DNA from: an uncultured Oscillospiraceae bacterium
GTDB taxonomy: Bacteria > Bacillota > Clostridia > Oscillospirales > Oscillospiraceae
Direction: 5' to 3'
NCBI GenBank assembly: GCA_944386975.1
Contig: CALXDC010000015.1
Coordinates: 1 to 49,312, forward strand
DNA: 49,312 nt
Shown piece by piece: positions 27,068-36,357 of this stretch (positions are counted from its first letter, which is position 1; every line of letters begins with the position of its first letter). Under the pieces are notes generated by a model. The model saw only the letters and a list, made by a program, of their open reading frames with translations, was not told where the DNA came from and ran no database searches. Both the position numbers and the translations under genes were made by a program.

Positions 27068-28213
27068 ATGTCGCTGAACGCTACGCCCTATCTGGAACAG
27101 GTACGGGAGGAATATGAGAAGATCTCCAGAAAATGGCTGTCCCTCCATTTCAAGGTTCTGGGAGGGCTGGTCCTCGCCTCCGCGCTGCTGGAGATTGTCA
27201 TGTGCTTTGTCCTCAACCGGATCCAGCTGGTTACCGCCGGACTGGAGGAATATGTCTATCGGTATCTTCTGGCGCCCATCGCCGTCAACTTTCTGCTGCT
27301 TCTTTTCACGGCCTTGCTTCTGCAGTCCTCCCGCCTCTCCTTTCAGTGGAAGCAATACGTCCTCTCTCTATCCACTCTGGCCGTTTGCTTCTCTCTTTTT
27401 ACCATCCACTGCGCCTTTCCCTCCCTTGTCATGCTCTTTGTGGCGGCGGTGCTCCTCACCACCATTTACGGGGACTATCTTCTCACCACCGTCACGGCCC
27501 TTTGCGGCATGGCCGGCTTTTCCATCAGCGAGCTGCTGATCTTCTGGGATTCCTCCAAGGTGATGGTGCTGGCGGAGAAGAATACCGCCGTCAACTTCAT
27601 TCTCACCCTCCTCATTCTCCTGGGGTTTTACCTCATGGGGCTTACCATCATCTTCTTCCAGCGTCAGAAGAATCTGGTGATTCTCCAAAAGGAGATGGAG
27701 CGGCAGCGGTTGAAGGCGGAGCTGCTGCGGGACAGCCTCACCGGTCTTTACAACCGCAACGCCCTGCGGGAATCCTTCAATGAAATGCTCCGCAGCGGCC
27801 AGCCCCATGTGTTCGCCATGGTGGATCTGAACCACTTCAAGCAGCTTAACGACACCTACGGCCACCCCAGAGGAGATATCTGCCTAAGAGAGTTTGCCGA
27901 CATTGCCCAGCGGGAGGCAGACCCCCATCCGGTGTTCCGCTACGGCGGGGATGAGTTCTGCATTCTTTTCCGTCTGGAGACGCCGGAGGAGGCGGCGGAG
28001 ATCTGCCGGCGGATTCACCGGCAGCTGGCCCAGTCCGTCACACTCTCCCCTCTCTCCCTCCAGGCCAGCTTCGGTCTGGCCCTCTATGAGCCGGGGATGA
28101 CCCCTCAGCAGCTGCTCAACCACGCCGACCGGGCCCTCTACCGCTCCAAATGCCAGGAGAACCCCATCGCCGTGTTCACGGAGGACATGGAGCCCTCCCC
28201 CGCTCAAGCGTAA
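27068..28213 (+). CDS. Membrane-bound diguanylate cyclase (GGDEF)
   Basis: 381 aa. About six hydrophobic helices in the first ~205 residues form an uncharacterised membrane sensor, then a short coiled coil (QKEMERQRLKAELL) and a GGDEF domain starting at RDSLTGLYNRNAL. The active-site motif is intact (RYGGDEFCI), as are the metal-binding VDLNHFKQLND and the late HADRALYRSK. It should make cyclic di-GMP from two GTP. The product-inhibition site RxxD is not at the usual spacing: READ lies two residues too far from GGDEF. No EAL or HD-GYP protein and no c-di-GMP riboswitch were noticed in the window. Confidence 0.93.
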   Translation: MSLNATPYLEQVREEYEKISRKWLSLHFKVLGGLVLASALLEIVMCFVLNRIQLVTAGLEEYVYRYLLAPIAVNFLLLLFTALLLQSSRLSFQWKQYVLSLSTLAVCFSLFTIHCAFPSLVMLFVAAVLLTTIYGDYLLTTVTALCGMAGFSISELLIFWDSSKVMVLAEKNTAVNFILTLLILLGFYLMGLTIIFFQRQKNLVILQKEMERQRLKAELLRDSLTGLYNRNALRESFNEMLRSGQPHVFAMVDLNHFKQLNDTYGHPRGDICLREFADIAQREADPHPVFRYGGDEFCILFRLETPEEAAEICRRIHRQLAQSVTLSPLSLQASFGLALYEPGMTPQQLLNHADRALYRSKCQENPIAVFTEDMEPSPAQA

Positions 28214-28217
28214 TAAA

Positions 28218-28247
28218 ACGCCCCTCCGGCAAAAGCCGGAGGGGCGT
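28218..28247 (-). terminator. Terminator of the DUF436 gene
   Basis: A 13-bp perfect stem ACGCCCCTCCGGC/GCCGGAGGGGCGT with an AAAA loop. On the minus strand it is followed by TTTATTA; on the plus strand there is no T-run, although it also follows the GGDEF stop by 4 bases. Confidence 0.75.
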
Positions 28248-28272
28248 CATGCTGCGCAGCGCCTGCAGCGCT

Positions 28273-28824
28273 CTATTCATATCGCGCCCGGGGACCGCCC
28301 ACATACTTGGGCCGGGTCCGGGCCATTACCACCCGGGCTGCGCCGATCTCCCGGAGGGGGGAGTGGACGGGCACCGCCACCGGCCTGAGATGCATGCCGA
28401 TGAGGGTCCCCCCGATGTCCATACCCAGATGGGCCAGGCCCCGCAGGTCCTCCACCATCACGGGGTCCTCGGTGTGGGCGAAGGCGTGGGTGGCGAAAGC
28501 GCCGCCGGCGTGGAGCCAGGGCCGCACCATCACCTCTGGGAGCCCGTAGCACTCCATACAGGACCGGGAGACGCAGAGGCTGCGGTTGATATGCTCGCAG
28601 CCCTGGACCGCCACATAGAGCCCCGCCCCCTCCAGCACTGGTGTCAGCCCCGCCCAGAGGGCGGCGGCAATCTCCTCGCTGGAGGCGGAGCCGATCATCT
28701 GTCCCCCCACCTCGCTGGTGGAGCAGCCGATGACGCACAGCTGCCCCGGCTTGGGTGCCGCCGCCTCCACCAGAATCTCTGCCGCCCGGGCTGCCTGGGC
28801 CTGAATTTCTTCCAACCGGATCAT
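28273..28824 (-). CDS. UPF0340/DUF436 (YwlG-like) family protein
   Basis: 183 aa from the ATG at 28824 (MIRLEEIQAQAARA), with AAGGAT upstream; the ATG 33 bases earlier lacks an RBS. Family features: VIGCSTSEVGGQMIGSASS, VAVQGCEHINRSL and MDIGGTLIGMHLRPVAVPV. DUF436 proteins are single-copy in many Firmicutes and have no established function. It is divergent from the Dus gene. Confidence 0.92.
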   Translation of the reverse strand: MIRLEEIQAQAARAAEILVEAAAPKPGQLCVIGCSTSEVGGQMIGSASSEEIAAALWAGLTPVLEGAGLYVAVQGCEHINRSLCVSRSCMECYGLPEVMVRPWLHAGGAFATHAFAHTEDPVMVEDLRGLAHLGMDIGGTLIGMHLRPVAVPVHSPLREIGAARVVMARTRPKYVGGPRARYE

Positions 28825-28904
28825 ACGGATCCTTCCCTTCCTGTCGTTTTTCCCCATTATACCGCCCCCTTTTCGCTGCCGTCAAGGGGAGAAGGAGACT
28901 GCCT

Positions 28905-29861
28905 ATGGAATACGAATTTGCTCCCCTGGAGGGAATCACCGGACCGGAATTCCGTCGGGTCCACCACCGCTTTTTCCCCGGGGTGGACCGGTACTTCACC
29001 CCCTTCCTCTCCCCCACCCAGCACCACGTCTTCCCGTCCCGGGAGCTCAGGCAGGTGCTGCCGGAGGAGAATCAGGGCCTCACCGTGGTGCCCCAGATCC
29101 TCACCAAAAACGCCGGAGATTTCCTCTGGGCCGCCGGGGAGCTGGCGGCCATGGGCTACAGCGAGGTGAACCTCAACCTGGGCTGCCCCTCCGGCACCGT
29201 CACCGCCAAGGGGAAGGGGGCCGGGTTTCTGGCGGACCTTGCGGGCCTCACGCAGTTTTTCGACGAGGTGTTTGAGAAGGCCCCCGTGGCCGTGTCGGTA
29301 AAGACCAGGCTGGGCATGGTGGAGGCGGAGGAGTTCGAGCCTCTCCTCCTCCTCTTCTGCCGCTACCCCATCGCCCGGCTCACCGTCCATCCCCGGGTCC
29401 GGGAGGACCACTACAAGCACCCTGTCCGCCTGGAGGCCTTCGACCGCTTCCTTCCCCGGTGCACCCTGCCGGTGTGCTTCAACGGCGGCGTCACCGCCGT
29501 GGACCAGTGTCGCCGCCTCCAGGCGCGGTGGCCCAAGGTGGAGGCCTTTATGATCGGCCGGGGCCTTCTGGCGGACCCGGCCCTCATCCGCCGCCTGAAG
29601 GGGGGCCCTCCCGCCGGGCGGGAGGAGCTGCGGGCCTTTCACGACGCGCTCTACACCGGCTACTGCCGCCGCTTTCAGAGTACGAAGCAGGCCGTCTATC
29701 ACATGAAGGAGCTGTGGCGGTACCTCCGCTGTCTCTTCGACGGCTTCGACCCCTACCTCCGCCCTCTCCGGAAGGCCGCCGACGGCCCCGCCTACGAGGC
29801 GGTGGTGTCCGCCGTGTTCCGAAGCTGCCCCCTCCGCACCGACGCCCTGCCGGACTGGTGA
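28905..29861 (+). CDS. tRNA dihydrouridine synthase (Dus family)
   Basis: 318 aa from the ATG at 28905 (GGAGAAGGAG RBS). FMN-binding TIM barrel with APLEGIT at the start, LNLGCPSGTV carrying the catalytic Cys, SVKTRLGM, LTVHPR, and CFNGGVTAVDQ with FMIGRGLLADP for FMN phosphate binding. It reduces uridines in tRNA D-loops. The sequence belongs to the compact clostridial Dus group, so I do not assign dusA, B or C. Confidence 0.93.
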   Translation: MEYEFAPLEGITGPEFRRVHHRFFPGVDRYFTPFLSPTQHHVFPSRELRQVLPEENQGLTVVPQILTKNAGDFLWAAGELAAMGYSEVNLNLGCPSGTVTAKGKGAGFLADLAGLTQFFDEVFEKAPVAVSVKTRLGMVEAEEFEPLLLLFCRYPIARLTVHPRVREDHYKHPVRLEAFDRFLPRCTLPVCFNGGVTAVDQCRRLQARWPKVEAFMIGRGLLADPALIRRLKGGPPAGREELRAFHDALYTGYCRRFQSTKQAVYHMKELWRYLRCLFDGFDPYLRPLRKAADGPAYEAVVSAVFRSCPLRTDALPDW

Positions 29862-29927
29862 GGGCACCTTCTCCCCTCCTGTCACATAGGCTGGAGCAGC
29901 GCAACAGGAAAGGAGGGGAGACGCCCC

Positions 29928-30161
29928 ATGACTTACGCTACCTTGGACTGCCTCGCCCCCGGCCAGGGGGCCACCGTGCAGGACCTGACCTTCCCCGCCC
30001 CCAAGCGGCGGCGGCTTCTGGACCTGGGCTTCGTCCCCGGCGCCGCCGTCACCGCCCTGCAGGCCGCCCCCTGGGGGGACCCTATGGCCTACGGCGTCCG
30101 GGGCGCGGTGATCGCCCTGCGCCGGGCCGACGCCCGCCGCATCTCCATCGTGGGAAAGTGA
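29928..30161 (+). CDS. feoA: Ferrous iron transport protein FeoA
   Basis: 77 aa, a small SH3-like FeoA domain: RRRLLDLGFVPGAAVTAL and YGVRGAVIALRRADARRI match the family. FeoA is a cytoplasmic partner needed for FeoB-dependent Fe2+ uptake. AGGAGGGGAGA RBS. It is followed 10 nt later by feoB. Confidence 0.93.
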   Translation: MTYATLDCLAPGQGATVQDLTFPAPKRRRLLDLGFVPGAAVTALQAAPWGDPMAYGVRGAVIALRRADARRISIVGK

Positions 30162-30171
30162 GGCGGCCGGC

Positions 30172-32019
30172 TTGAGGGAACCATCCTATGTCGTCGCCCT
30201 GGCGGGCAACCCCAACGTGGGGAAATCCACTGTTTTCAACGCCCTCACCCATCTCCACCAGCACACCGGCAATTGGCCTGGGAAGACGGTGGCGGTGGCC
30301 CGGGGGGCCTATACCTATCAGGGGGAGGACTACGCTGTGGTGGACCTCCCCGGTACCTACTCCCTCTTCGCCGAGAGTGCGGAGGAGGAGATCGCCCGGG
30401 ACTTCCTCTGTTCCGGGCAGGCGGACGTCACCCTGGTGGTGGCCGACGCCACCTGTCTGGAGCGGAATCTCAACCTGCTGCTCCAGATTATGGAGAAGAC
30501 CTACCCGGTGGTGCTGTGCGTGAACCTTCTGGACGAGGCGGCCCACAAGGGCATTGCCCTGGACCTTGCCGCTCTGGAGGACGCCCTGGGGGTGCCGGTG
30601 GTGGGGACCGCCGCCCGGGACGGGGAGGGACTGGAGACCCTGCGCCGGGTTCTCCGTCAGGCGGTCCGCGCCCCCCTGCCTCCGCCGCCCCGGCAGGTCC
30701 CACCCCACGAGGAGGACCAGGAGGCGGCCGCCCTCATGGCCCGGGCGGCGGAGCTGGCGGCTCTCGCCGCCCGGGTGCCTCCCGACGCCCACCGGCTGGA
30801 CCGGCGGCTGGACCGGCTCCTCACCTCCCGGAGAACCGGCCTTCTCGCTATGCTGGCCCTTTTAGGGCTGGTGTTCTGGCTCACCATCGCCGGGGCCAAC
30901 GTGCCCTCCCGGCTTCTCAGCCAGGTCCTGGGAAGCCTCCAGGAGCCCCTGCGGGCCCTGCTTCTCCAATGGGGCCTCCCGGCGGAGGTGTGCGCCGCCC
31001 TCTGCGACGGGGTCTACCGGACGGTGGCCTGGGTGGTGTCGGTGATGCTGCCCCCCATGGCCATTTTCTTCCCCCTCTTCACTTTGCTGGAGGATGCGGG
31101 GTATCTGCCCCGAGTGGCCTTCAACCTGGACCGGTGCTTCCAGTGGGCGGGAGCTCACGGCCGCCAGAGCCTCACCATGTGCATGGGCTTTGGCTGCAAC
31201 GCCTGCGGCGTTATGGGCTGCCGCATCATCGACAGCCCCCGGGAGCGGCTCATCGCCATTCTCACCAACGCCTTTGTCCCCTGCAACGGCCGTCTGCCCA
31301 CCCTCATCGCCGTCCTGACCATCTTCTTCGCCTTCGGCGGGGGACCCGGGTCCTCCCTGCTCACGGCGGCGCTGCTGCTGGGGGCCATCGTGGCGGCGGT
31401 GGGAATGACCCTCCTCATCTCCCGCCTCCTGTCCCGGACGGTTTTGCGGGGGACCCCCTCCTCCTTCGCCCTGGAGCTGCCCCCCTACCGGCGGCCCCGG
31501 GTGGGCCAGGTGCTAGTGCGGTCCGTGCTGGACCGGACCCTCTTCGTCCTCGGGCGGGCGGTGATGGTGGCGGCCCCGGCGGGGCTGGTGATCTGGCTCA
31601 CCGCCAACGTGACGGTAGGCGGCGCGCCTCTTCTCACCTATCTGGCGGATTTTCTCGACCCTCTGGGGACCCTCATGGGCCTGGACGGCATGATTCTGCT
31701 GGCCTTCCTTTTAGGCTTTCCCGCCAATGAGATCGTGATCCCCATTCTCCTCATGGGCTATCTCTCCACCGGGTCTCTCACGGACTATCAGGATCTCAGC
31801 CATCTCCGCCAGCTGCTGCTGGCCAACGGCTGGACCTGGCAGACCGCCCTGTCCGCAGTGGTCTTTACCCTCTTCCATTTCCCCTGCGGCACCACCTGCG
31901 CCACCATCCGAAAGGAGACCGGCAGCCTTCGCTGGACCCTGCTGGCCGTCGCCCTGCCCACCGCGGTGGGCATTGCCGCCTGCACCGCCCTCCACCTGCT
32001 GCTGACGGTACTGGGATAG
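30172..32019 (+). CDS. feoB: Ferrous iron transporter FeoB
   Basis: 615 aa, starting at TTG 30172: no in-frame ATG or GTG lies between the feoA stop and the G1 motif at residues 12-20 (GNPNVGKST). The other G-motifs are DLPGTYS near 58 and NLLD, the FeoB form of NKxD. The membrane part carries two Gate segments, each with conserved Cys (for example MGFGCNACGVMGCR), and ends in a hydrophobic helix. It takes up Fe2+ through the cytoplasmic membrane. Somewhat shorter than many FeoB proteins (650-770 aa), with a small linker after the G-domain; no feoC follows. Confidence 0.94.
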   Translation: MREPSYVVALAGNPNVGKSTVFNALTHLHQHTGNWPGKTVAVARGAYTYQGEDYAVVDLPGTYSLFAESAEEEIARDFLCSGQADVTLVVADATCLERNLNLLLQIMEKTYPVVLCVNLLDEAAHKGIALDLAALEDALGVPVVGTAARDGEGLETLRRVLRQAVRAPLPPPPRQVPPHEEDQEAAALMARAAELAALAARVPPDAHRLDRRLDRLLTSRRTGLLAMLALLGLVFWLTIAGANVPSRLLSQVLGSLQEPLRALLLQWGLPAEVCAALCDGVYRTVAWVVSVMLPPMAIFFPLFTLLEDAGYLPRVAFNLDRCFQWAGAHGRQSLTMCMGFGCNACGVMGCRIIDSPRERLIAILTNAFVPCNGRLPTLIAVLTIFFAFGGGPGSSLLTAALLLGAIVAAVGMTLLISRLLSRTVLRGTPSSFALELPPYRRPRVGQVLVRSVLDRTLFVLGRAVMVAAPAGLVIWLTANVTVGGAPLLTYLADFLDPLGTLMGLDGMILLAFLLGFPANEIVIPILLMGYLSTGSLTDYQDLSHLRQLLLANGWTWQTALSAVVFTLFHFPCGTTCATIRKETGSLRWTLLAVALPTAVGIAACTALHLLLTVLG

Positions 32020-32035
32020 CGGCCGGGACAAAAAC

Positions 32036-32069
32036 AAAACGCCGCGTACCGGCTGGTACGCGGCGTTTT
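32036..32069 (+). terminator. Terminator after feoAB
   Basis: AAAACGCCGCGTACC-GGCT-GGTACGCGGCGTTTT, a perfect 15-bp stem ending in T's, 17 bases past the feoB stop. Confidence 0.93.
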
Positions 32070-32210
32070 GCTTCTTAGAAAATGGAGAGAGGGAGAAAAG
32101 AAAAAGAAACATATCTTATGTACAATGTCATTGTAGCCGAGGTTTCCAATTATGTCAACACCCCCAAAAGAACATTCACAAATTGTTCACAGCTTATGGG
32201 AAATCTCCTA

Positions 32211-32251
32211 TTGACGTGTCGAAAAACTTGGCGTATTATTTAGCGTGCTAA
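32211..32251 (+). promoter_or_regulatory. Promoter with MarR-type operator
   Basis: -35 TTGACG (32211-32216), 17-bp spacer, -10 TATTAT (32234-32239). The inverted repeat TTAGC-GT-GCTAA begins at 32240, directly after the -10 and over the expected start of transcription. The place fits autorepression by the MarR protein encoded 46 bases downstream. The region 32070-32210 is AT-rich with nothing else recognised. Confidence 0.7.
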
Positions 32252-32296
32252 TTATTTCTACACAAAGCAATCCACCTTGAGAGGAGGAATATTCCT

Positions 32297-32743
32297 ATGA
32301 CAAGCCCCCTGCATCTGGGCCGTCAGGTGGTCTATTGCGGCCATCTGGCCCGATTGTGTCTGGAGGAGCGGATGCGGCAGTTCGGCGTCACGCCGGTGCA
32401 GGCCTACGCCATGCGCTTTCTTGCCCGTGGGGAAGAGGCGCGGGAGATCACCCAGCGGGATCTGGAGCGGGAGCTGCGGCTGAAGGCCCCCACCGTCAAC
32501 GGGGTGGTGGACCGGCTGGAGGAGAAGGGATTTCTGGTACGCCAGCCCAGCCCCACCGATGGCCGCTGCCGTCTTTTGCGGCTCACCGACACGGGCCGGG
32601 AGGCCGCCGCCGCCTTTCTCTCCGCCATGGAGGACACGGAGGCCCTCTTCCGCTCCGCCCTCACCGACCGGGAGCAGCAGATCTTTCAGGAGCTGCTGTC
32701 CCGTATTGTGACCAATTTGGAAAGCGAGGTACACCGCACATGA
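32297..32743 (+). CDS. MarR-family transcriptional regulator
   Basis: 148 aa. Winged helix with ITQRDLERELRLKAPTVNGVVDRLEEKGFLVR, and the wing PSPTDGRCRLLRLTDTGRE typical of MarR. RBS GAGAGGAGGA. Its stop overlaps the first ABC exporter gene by 4 bp (ATGA), so regulator and exporter are one operon. The usual logic is repression relieved by a drug or metabolite that the exporter removes; the inducer is unknown. Confidence 0.94.
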   Translation: MTSPLHLGRQVVYCGHLARLCLEERMRQFGVTPVQAYAMRFLARGEEAREITQRDLERELRLKAPTVNGVVDRLEEKGFLVRQPSPTDGRCRLLRLTDTGREAAAAFLSAMEDTEALFRSALTDREQQIFQELLSRIVTNLESEVHRT

Positions 32744-34476
32744 TCCGTAAGCTATGGCCCTACACCGCCGGATACCGGAAGTGGATTCTGCTGGGGGCGC
32801 TCTGCTCCGGGGCAGAGGCTGTCTTCGAGCTGATTCTGCCGCTGATGATGGCCACCATTGTGGACGAGTATATCCCGTTGGGAGACACCTCCGGCATCCT
32901 GCGCCACGGCCTTCTCATGGTGCTGCTGGCTCTGGTGTCCATGGCCCTGGGGGTCTGCGCCGCCTTCTTCTCCGCCCGGGCGGGCCAGTGCTTCGGCGCC
33001 AACCTGCGGGACGCCCAGTACAGCCGCATTCAGGACTATGCCTTCCGCAACATTGAGAAGTTCTCCACCGCCTCTCTCATCACCCGCCTCACCACCGACT
33101 GCAACACCATGCAGATGACGCTGATGATGTCCCTGCGGCTTTTGGTGCGGGCTCCGGTGATGCTGGTCTCCGCCCTGGTGCTGGCCATAGGCATTTCCCT
33201 TCAGCTCAGCCGGGTGTTTCTGGTGGCACTTCCCCTGCTGGCGGTGAGCATCTTTCTGATTCTCTCCACTGTGGCCCCCAAGTTCCGTCTCCTCCAGGAA
33301 CGGACCGACGATCTGAACCTCACCGTCCAGGAAAATCTCAATGCCGTGCGGGTGGTGAAGTCCTTCGTCCGGGAGGACTTTGAAAACCAAAAATTTGAAG
33401 GCCGCAACCTGGCTCTCCGCGGCATCTCCGAAACCGCCTTCGGCCGGGTAATCTTCGCCATGCCCACCATGATGCTCATCACCTACGGCACCATTATCGC
33501 CGTCATGTGGTACGGCGCCCCCATGGTCCAGTCCGGGGCCCTGGAGGTAGCGCTGCTCACCACCTTCTTCACCTACATCACCCAGGTGCTCATGAGCCTG
33601 ATGATGGTGTCCATGATGCTGATGATGCTCACCCGGTCCGTGGCCTGCGGCAAGCGGATCATCGAGGTGCTGGAGGAAAAGCCCGACATCACCGACGAGG
33701 GTGCGGACCCCTCCGCCCGTGTGGCCGACGGCTCCATCGACTTCGACCACGTGTGGTTCAAATACAACACCGCCAGCGAGGCCTGGAACCTGGAGGACGT
33801 GGACCTCCACATCCAGAGTGGTCAGACCGTGGGCATCATCGGCGCCACCGGCAGCGCCAAGAGCACCCTGGTCCAGCTGATTCCCCGGCTCTACGAGGCC
33901 ACCAGGGGCGCCGTTCGGGTGGGAGGCCGCCCCGTGGGGGACTATACCATGGAGCATCTCCGGGACAGCTGCGCCATGGTGCTGCAAAAGAACACCCTCT
34001 TCTCCGGCACCGTCCGGGAGAACCTCCTCTGGGGCAACGAGGCGGCCACTGACGAGGAGATCTGGGCGGCCTGCCGGGCAGCCTGCGCAGACGAGTTCAT
34101 CCACCGCCTCCCCGGCGGGCTGGACATGGATCTGGGCCAGGGGGGCGTCAACGTCTCCGGCGGACAAAAGCAGCGGCTGTGTATCGCCAGGGCCATCCTC
34201 AAAAAGCCCAAGGTGCTGATTCTGGACGACTCCACCTCCGCCGTGGATACCGCCACCGATGCCCGTATCCGCGCCGCCTTCCGCACCCAGCTGCCCCACA
34301 CCACCAAAATCATCATCGCCCAGCGCATTATCTCCGTCATGGACGCGGATCTCATCGTGGTCATGGACGACGGTCGGATCTCCGACATGGGCACCCACGA
34401 CGAGCTGATGGCGCGCAGCGAAATCTACCGGGACGTGTACCAGTCCCAGCAGGAAGGAGCGAACATCGATGGCTAA
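32740..34476 (+). CDS. ABC exporter, degenerate-site half (heterodimer subunit 1)
   Basis: 578 aa from the ATG at 32740: six-helix exporter domain, then ATPase. Walker A near 368 reads GATGSAKST, with Ala where Gly is usual. The signature VSGGQKQRL (near 472) is canonical, and Walker B is VLILDDS, with Asp in place of the catalytic Glu. This is the pattern of the non-catalytic half in heterodimeric multidrug exporters. Paired with the next gene (8-bp overlap), whose Walker B is complete but whose signature is altered. Probably exports a lipophilic drug or peptide across the cytoplasmic membrane. Confidence 0.94.
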   Translation: MIRKLWPYTAGYRKWILLGALCSGAEAVFELILPLMMATIVDEYIPLGDTSGILRHGLLMVLLALVSMALGVCAAFFSARAGQCFGANLRDAQYSRIQDYAFRNIEKFSTASLITRLTTDCNTMQMTLMMSLRLLVRAPVMLVSALVLAIGISLQLSRVFLVALPLLAVSIFLILSTVAPKFRLLQERTDDLNLTVQENLNAVRVVKSFVREDFENQKFEGRNLALRGISETAFGRVIFAMPTMMLITYGTIIAVMWYGAPMVQSGALEVALLTTFFTYITQVLMSLMMVSMMLMMLTRSVACGKRIIEVLEEKPDITDEGADPSARVADGSIDFDHVWFKYNTASEAWNLEDVDLHIQSGQTVGIIGATGSAKSTLVQLIPRLYEATRGAVRVGGRPVGDYTMEHLRDSCAMVLQKNTLFSGTVRENLLWGNEAATDEEIWAACRAACADEFIHRLPGGLDMDLGQGGVNVSGGQKQRLCIARAILKKPKVLILDDSTSAVDTATDARIRAAFRTQLPHTTKIIIAQRIISVMDADLIVVMDDGRISDMGTHDELMARSEIYRDVYQSQQEGANIDG

Positions 34477-36343
34477 CGGAAGAGGAATGGGGCGGGGCCC
34501 CAACCGCCACGGCTATCAGAAGCCGAAGAACATGGGCAAGACGGTGGCCAATCTGATGCGGTATATCGGCCGCTCCAAGTGGCTGCTGCTGGTGGTGGCG
34601 GTGTGTCTGGTGCTCTATAGCGCCTGCACCGTGGGCGGATCGTTCCTGCTGAAAACTCTGGTGAACGACGCCATCGTCCCCGGGGACTATGTTCTGCTGG
34701 CAAAGCTCCTGGCCCTCATGGCCCTCATTTACGTCGCCGGAGCGGGCTTCTCCTTCACCTACTCCCGCATCATGGTCCATGTGTCCCAGAAGACCAGCTT
34801 CGCCCTGCGGCGGGATCTCTTCGCCAAGATGCAGACCCTGCCCCTCAGCTTCTTCGACACCCACACCCACGGCGAGCTCATGAGCCGCTACACCAACGAC
34901 ATCGAGACCATCACCGAGATCATGAACAACGGCCTTGCCAACATGATCTCCGGCATCCTCACCTTTGTGGGAGTGGTGGCCATGATGCTCTACCTGAGTC
35001 CCGTCCTCTTTCTGGTGACCCTTTTGTGCCTGGGGCTCATGCTGCTGGTGGTCATGACCATCGGCAAGCGCAGCCGGATGTTCTTCGCCCGGCAGCAGCA
35101 GGACATCGGCGCCGTCAACGGCTATATCGAGGAGATGATCGAGGGCCAGAAGGTCATCAAGGTCTTCAACCACGAAGCCAAGGCGAAGGAGGGCTTCGGC
35201 GTGCGCAACGAGGCCTATCGCCGCAGCGCCACCGCCGCCCAGTCCTTCGCCGGGTCCATGATGCCCGCCATGGGCAACATCTCCCACATCAACTACGCCC
35301 TCACCTGCTGCGCCGGCGCCTTTCTCTCCATCTACATGGGCCTCGACCTGGGGTCCCTGGTGGTGTACCTCCAGTACGTCCGTCAGGTGAGCCAGCCGGT
35401 GACCATGATCAGCCAGCAGGTAAACAATCTCCTGGCCGCCATTGCCGGCGCCGAACGGGTCTTCGACATTCTGGAGCTGCCCGGGGAGGTGGACCAGGGG
35501 GACGTGACCCTGGTCCACGTGCGGCAAAGCGCCGGGGGCGGCCTCACGGAGTGCGAGAGCCGCGGAGACGGCTGGGCCTGGAAAATGCCCGACGGGACCC
35601 TGACGCTCCTCCGGGGAGACGTGCGGTTCAACGACGTAGTGTTCAGCTACGTGCCCGGCAAGGAGATTCTCCACGGCATCAGCCTCTACGCCAAGCCCGG
35701 CCAGAAGATCGCCTTCGTGGGCTCCACCGGCGCGGGCAAGACCACCATCACCAACCTCATCAACCGCTTCTACGAGATCCAGAGCGGCACCATCACCTAC
35801 GACGGCATCGACGTGCGGCGCATCGAGAAGGACAGCCTCCGGCGAAGCCTGGGCATCGTGCTCCAGGATACCCACCTCTTCACCGGCACCATCGCCGACA
35901 ACATCCGCTACGGGAAGCTGGACGCCACCGACGAGGAGGTAGTGGCGGCAGCCAAGCTGGCCAACGCCGACGCCTTCATCCGCCATCTCCCCAAGGGATA
36001 CGACACCTTCCTCACCGACGACGGCGGCAGTCTCTCTCAGGGGGAGCGGCAGCTGCTGGCCATCGCCCGGGCCGCCGTGGCGGACCCGCCGGTGCTGATT
36101 CTGGATGAGGCCACCTCCTCCATCGACACCCGAACGGAGAAGCTCATCGAAAAGGGCATGGACCGGCTCATGGCGGGGCGCACCGTCTTCGTCATCGCCC
36201 ACCGCCTCTCCACCGTCCGCAACGCCAAGGCCATCATGGTGCTGGAGCTGGGGGAGATCATCGAACGGGGCGACCACGACGACCTCATTGCCCAGGGCGG
36301 CAAATACTACCAGCTATACACGGGCCAGATGGAGCTGAGCTAA
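34469..36343 (+). CDS. ABC exporter, catalytic half (heterodimer subunit 2)
   Basis: 624 aa. A Gly/Arg/Asn-rich N-terminal tail (MANGRGMGRGPNRHGYQ), six membrane helices, an extra ~35-residue linker rich in Gly and Glu before the ATPase (ending GDVRFNDVVFSY), then Walker A GSTGAGKTT near 418, signature SLSQGERQLL (Gln-Gly-Glu in place of Gly-Gly-Gln) and complete Walker B VLILDEATSS. Together with subunit 1 this gives one consensus and one degenerate ATP site. Substrate unknown; context with MarR suggests a toxic compound. Confidence 0.94.
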   Translation: MANGRGMGRGPNRHGYQKPKNMGKTVANLMRYIGRSKWLLLVVAVCLVLYSACTVGGSFLLKTLVNDAIVPGDYVLLAKLLALMALIYVAGAGFSFTYSRIMVHVSQKTSFALRRDLFAKMQTLPLSFFDTHTHGELMSRYTNDIETITEIMNNGLANMISGILTFVGVVAMMLYLSPVLFLVTLLCLGLMLLVVMTIGKRSRMFFARQQQDIGAVNGYIEEMIEGQKVIKVFNHEAKAKEGFGVRNEAYRRSATAAQSFAGSMMPAMGNISHINYALTCCAGAFLSIYMGLDLGSLVVYLQYVRQVSQPVTMISQQVNNLLAAIAGAERVFDILELPGEVDQGDVTLVHVRQSAGGGLTECESRGDGWAWKMPDGTLTLLRGDVRFNDVVFSYVPGKEILHGISLYAKPGQKIAFVGSTGAGKTTITNLINRFYEIQSGTITYDGIDVRRIEKDSLRRSLGIVLQDTHLFTGTIADNIRYGKLDATDEEVVAAAKLANADAFIRHLPKGYDTFLTDDGGSLSQGERQLLAIARAAVADPPVLILDEATSSIDTRTEKLIEKGMDRLMAGRTVFVIAHRLSTVRNAKAIMVLELGEIIERGDHDDLIAQGGKYYQLYTGQMELS

Positions 36344-36357
36344 TCTTTTTTCAAAGT

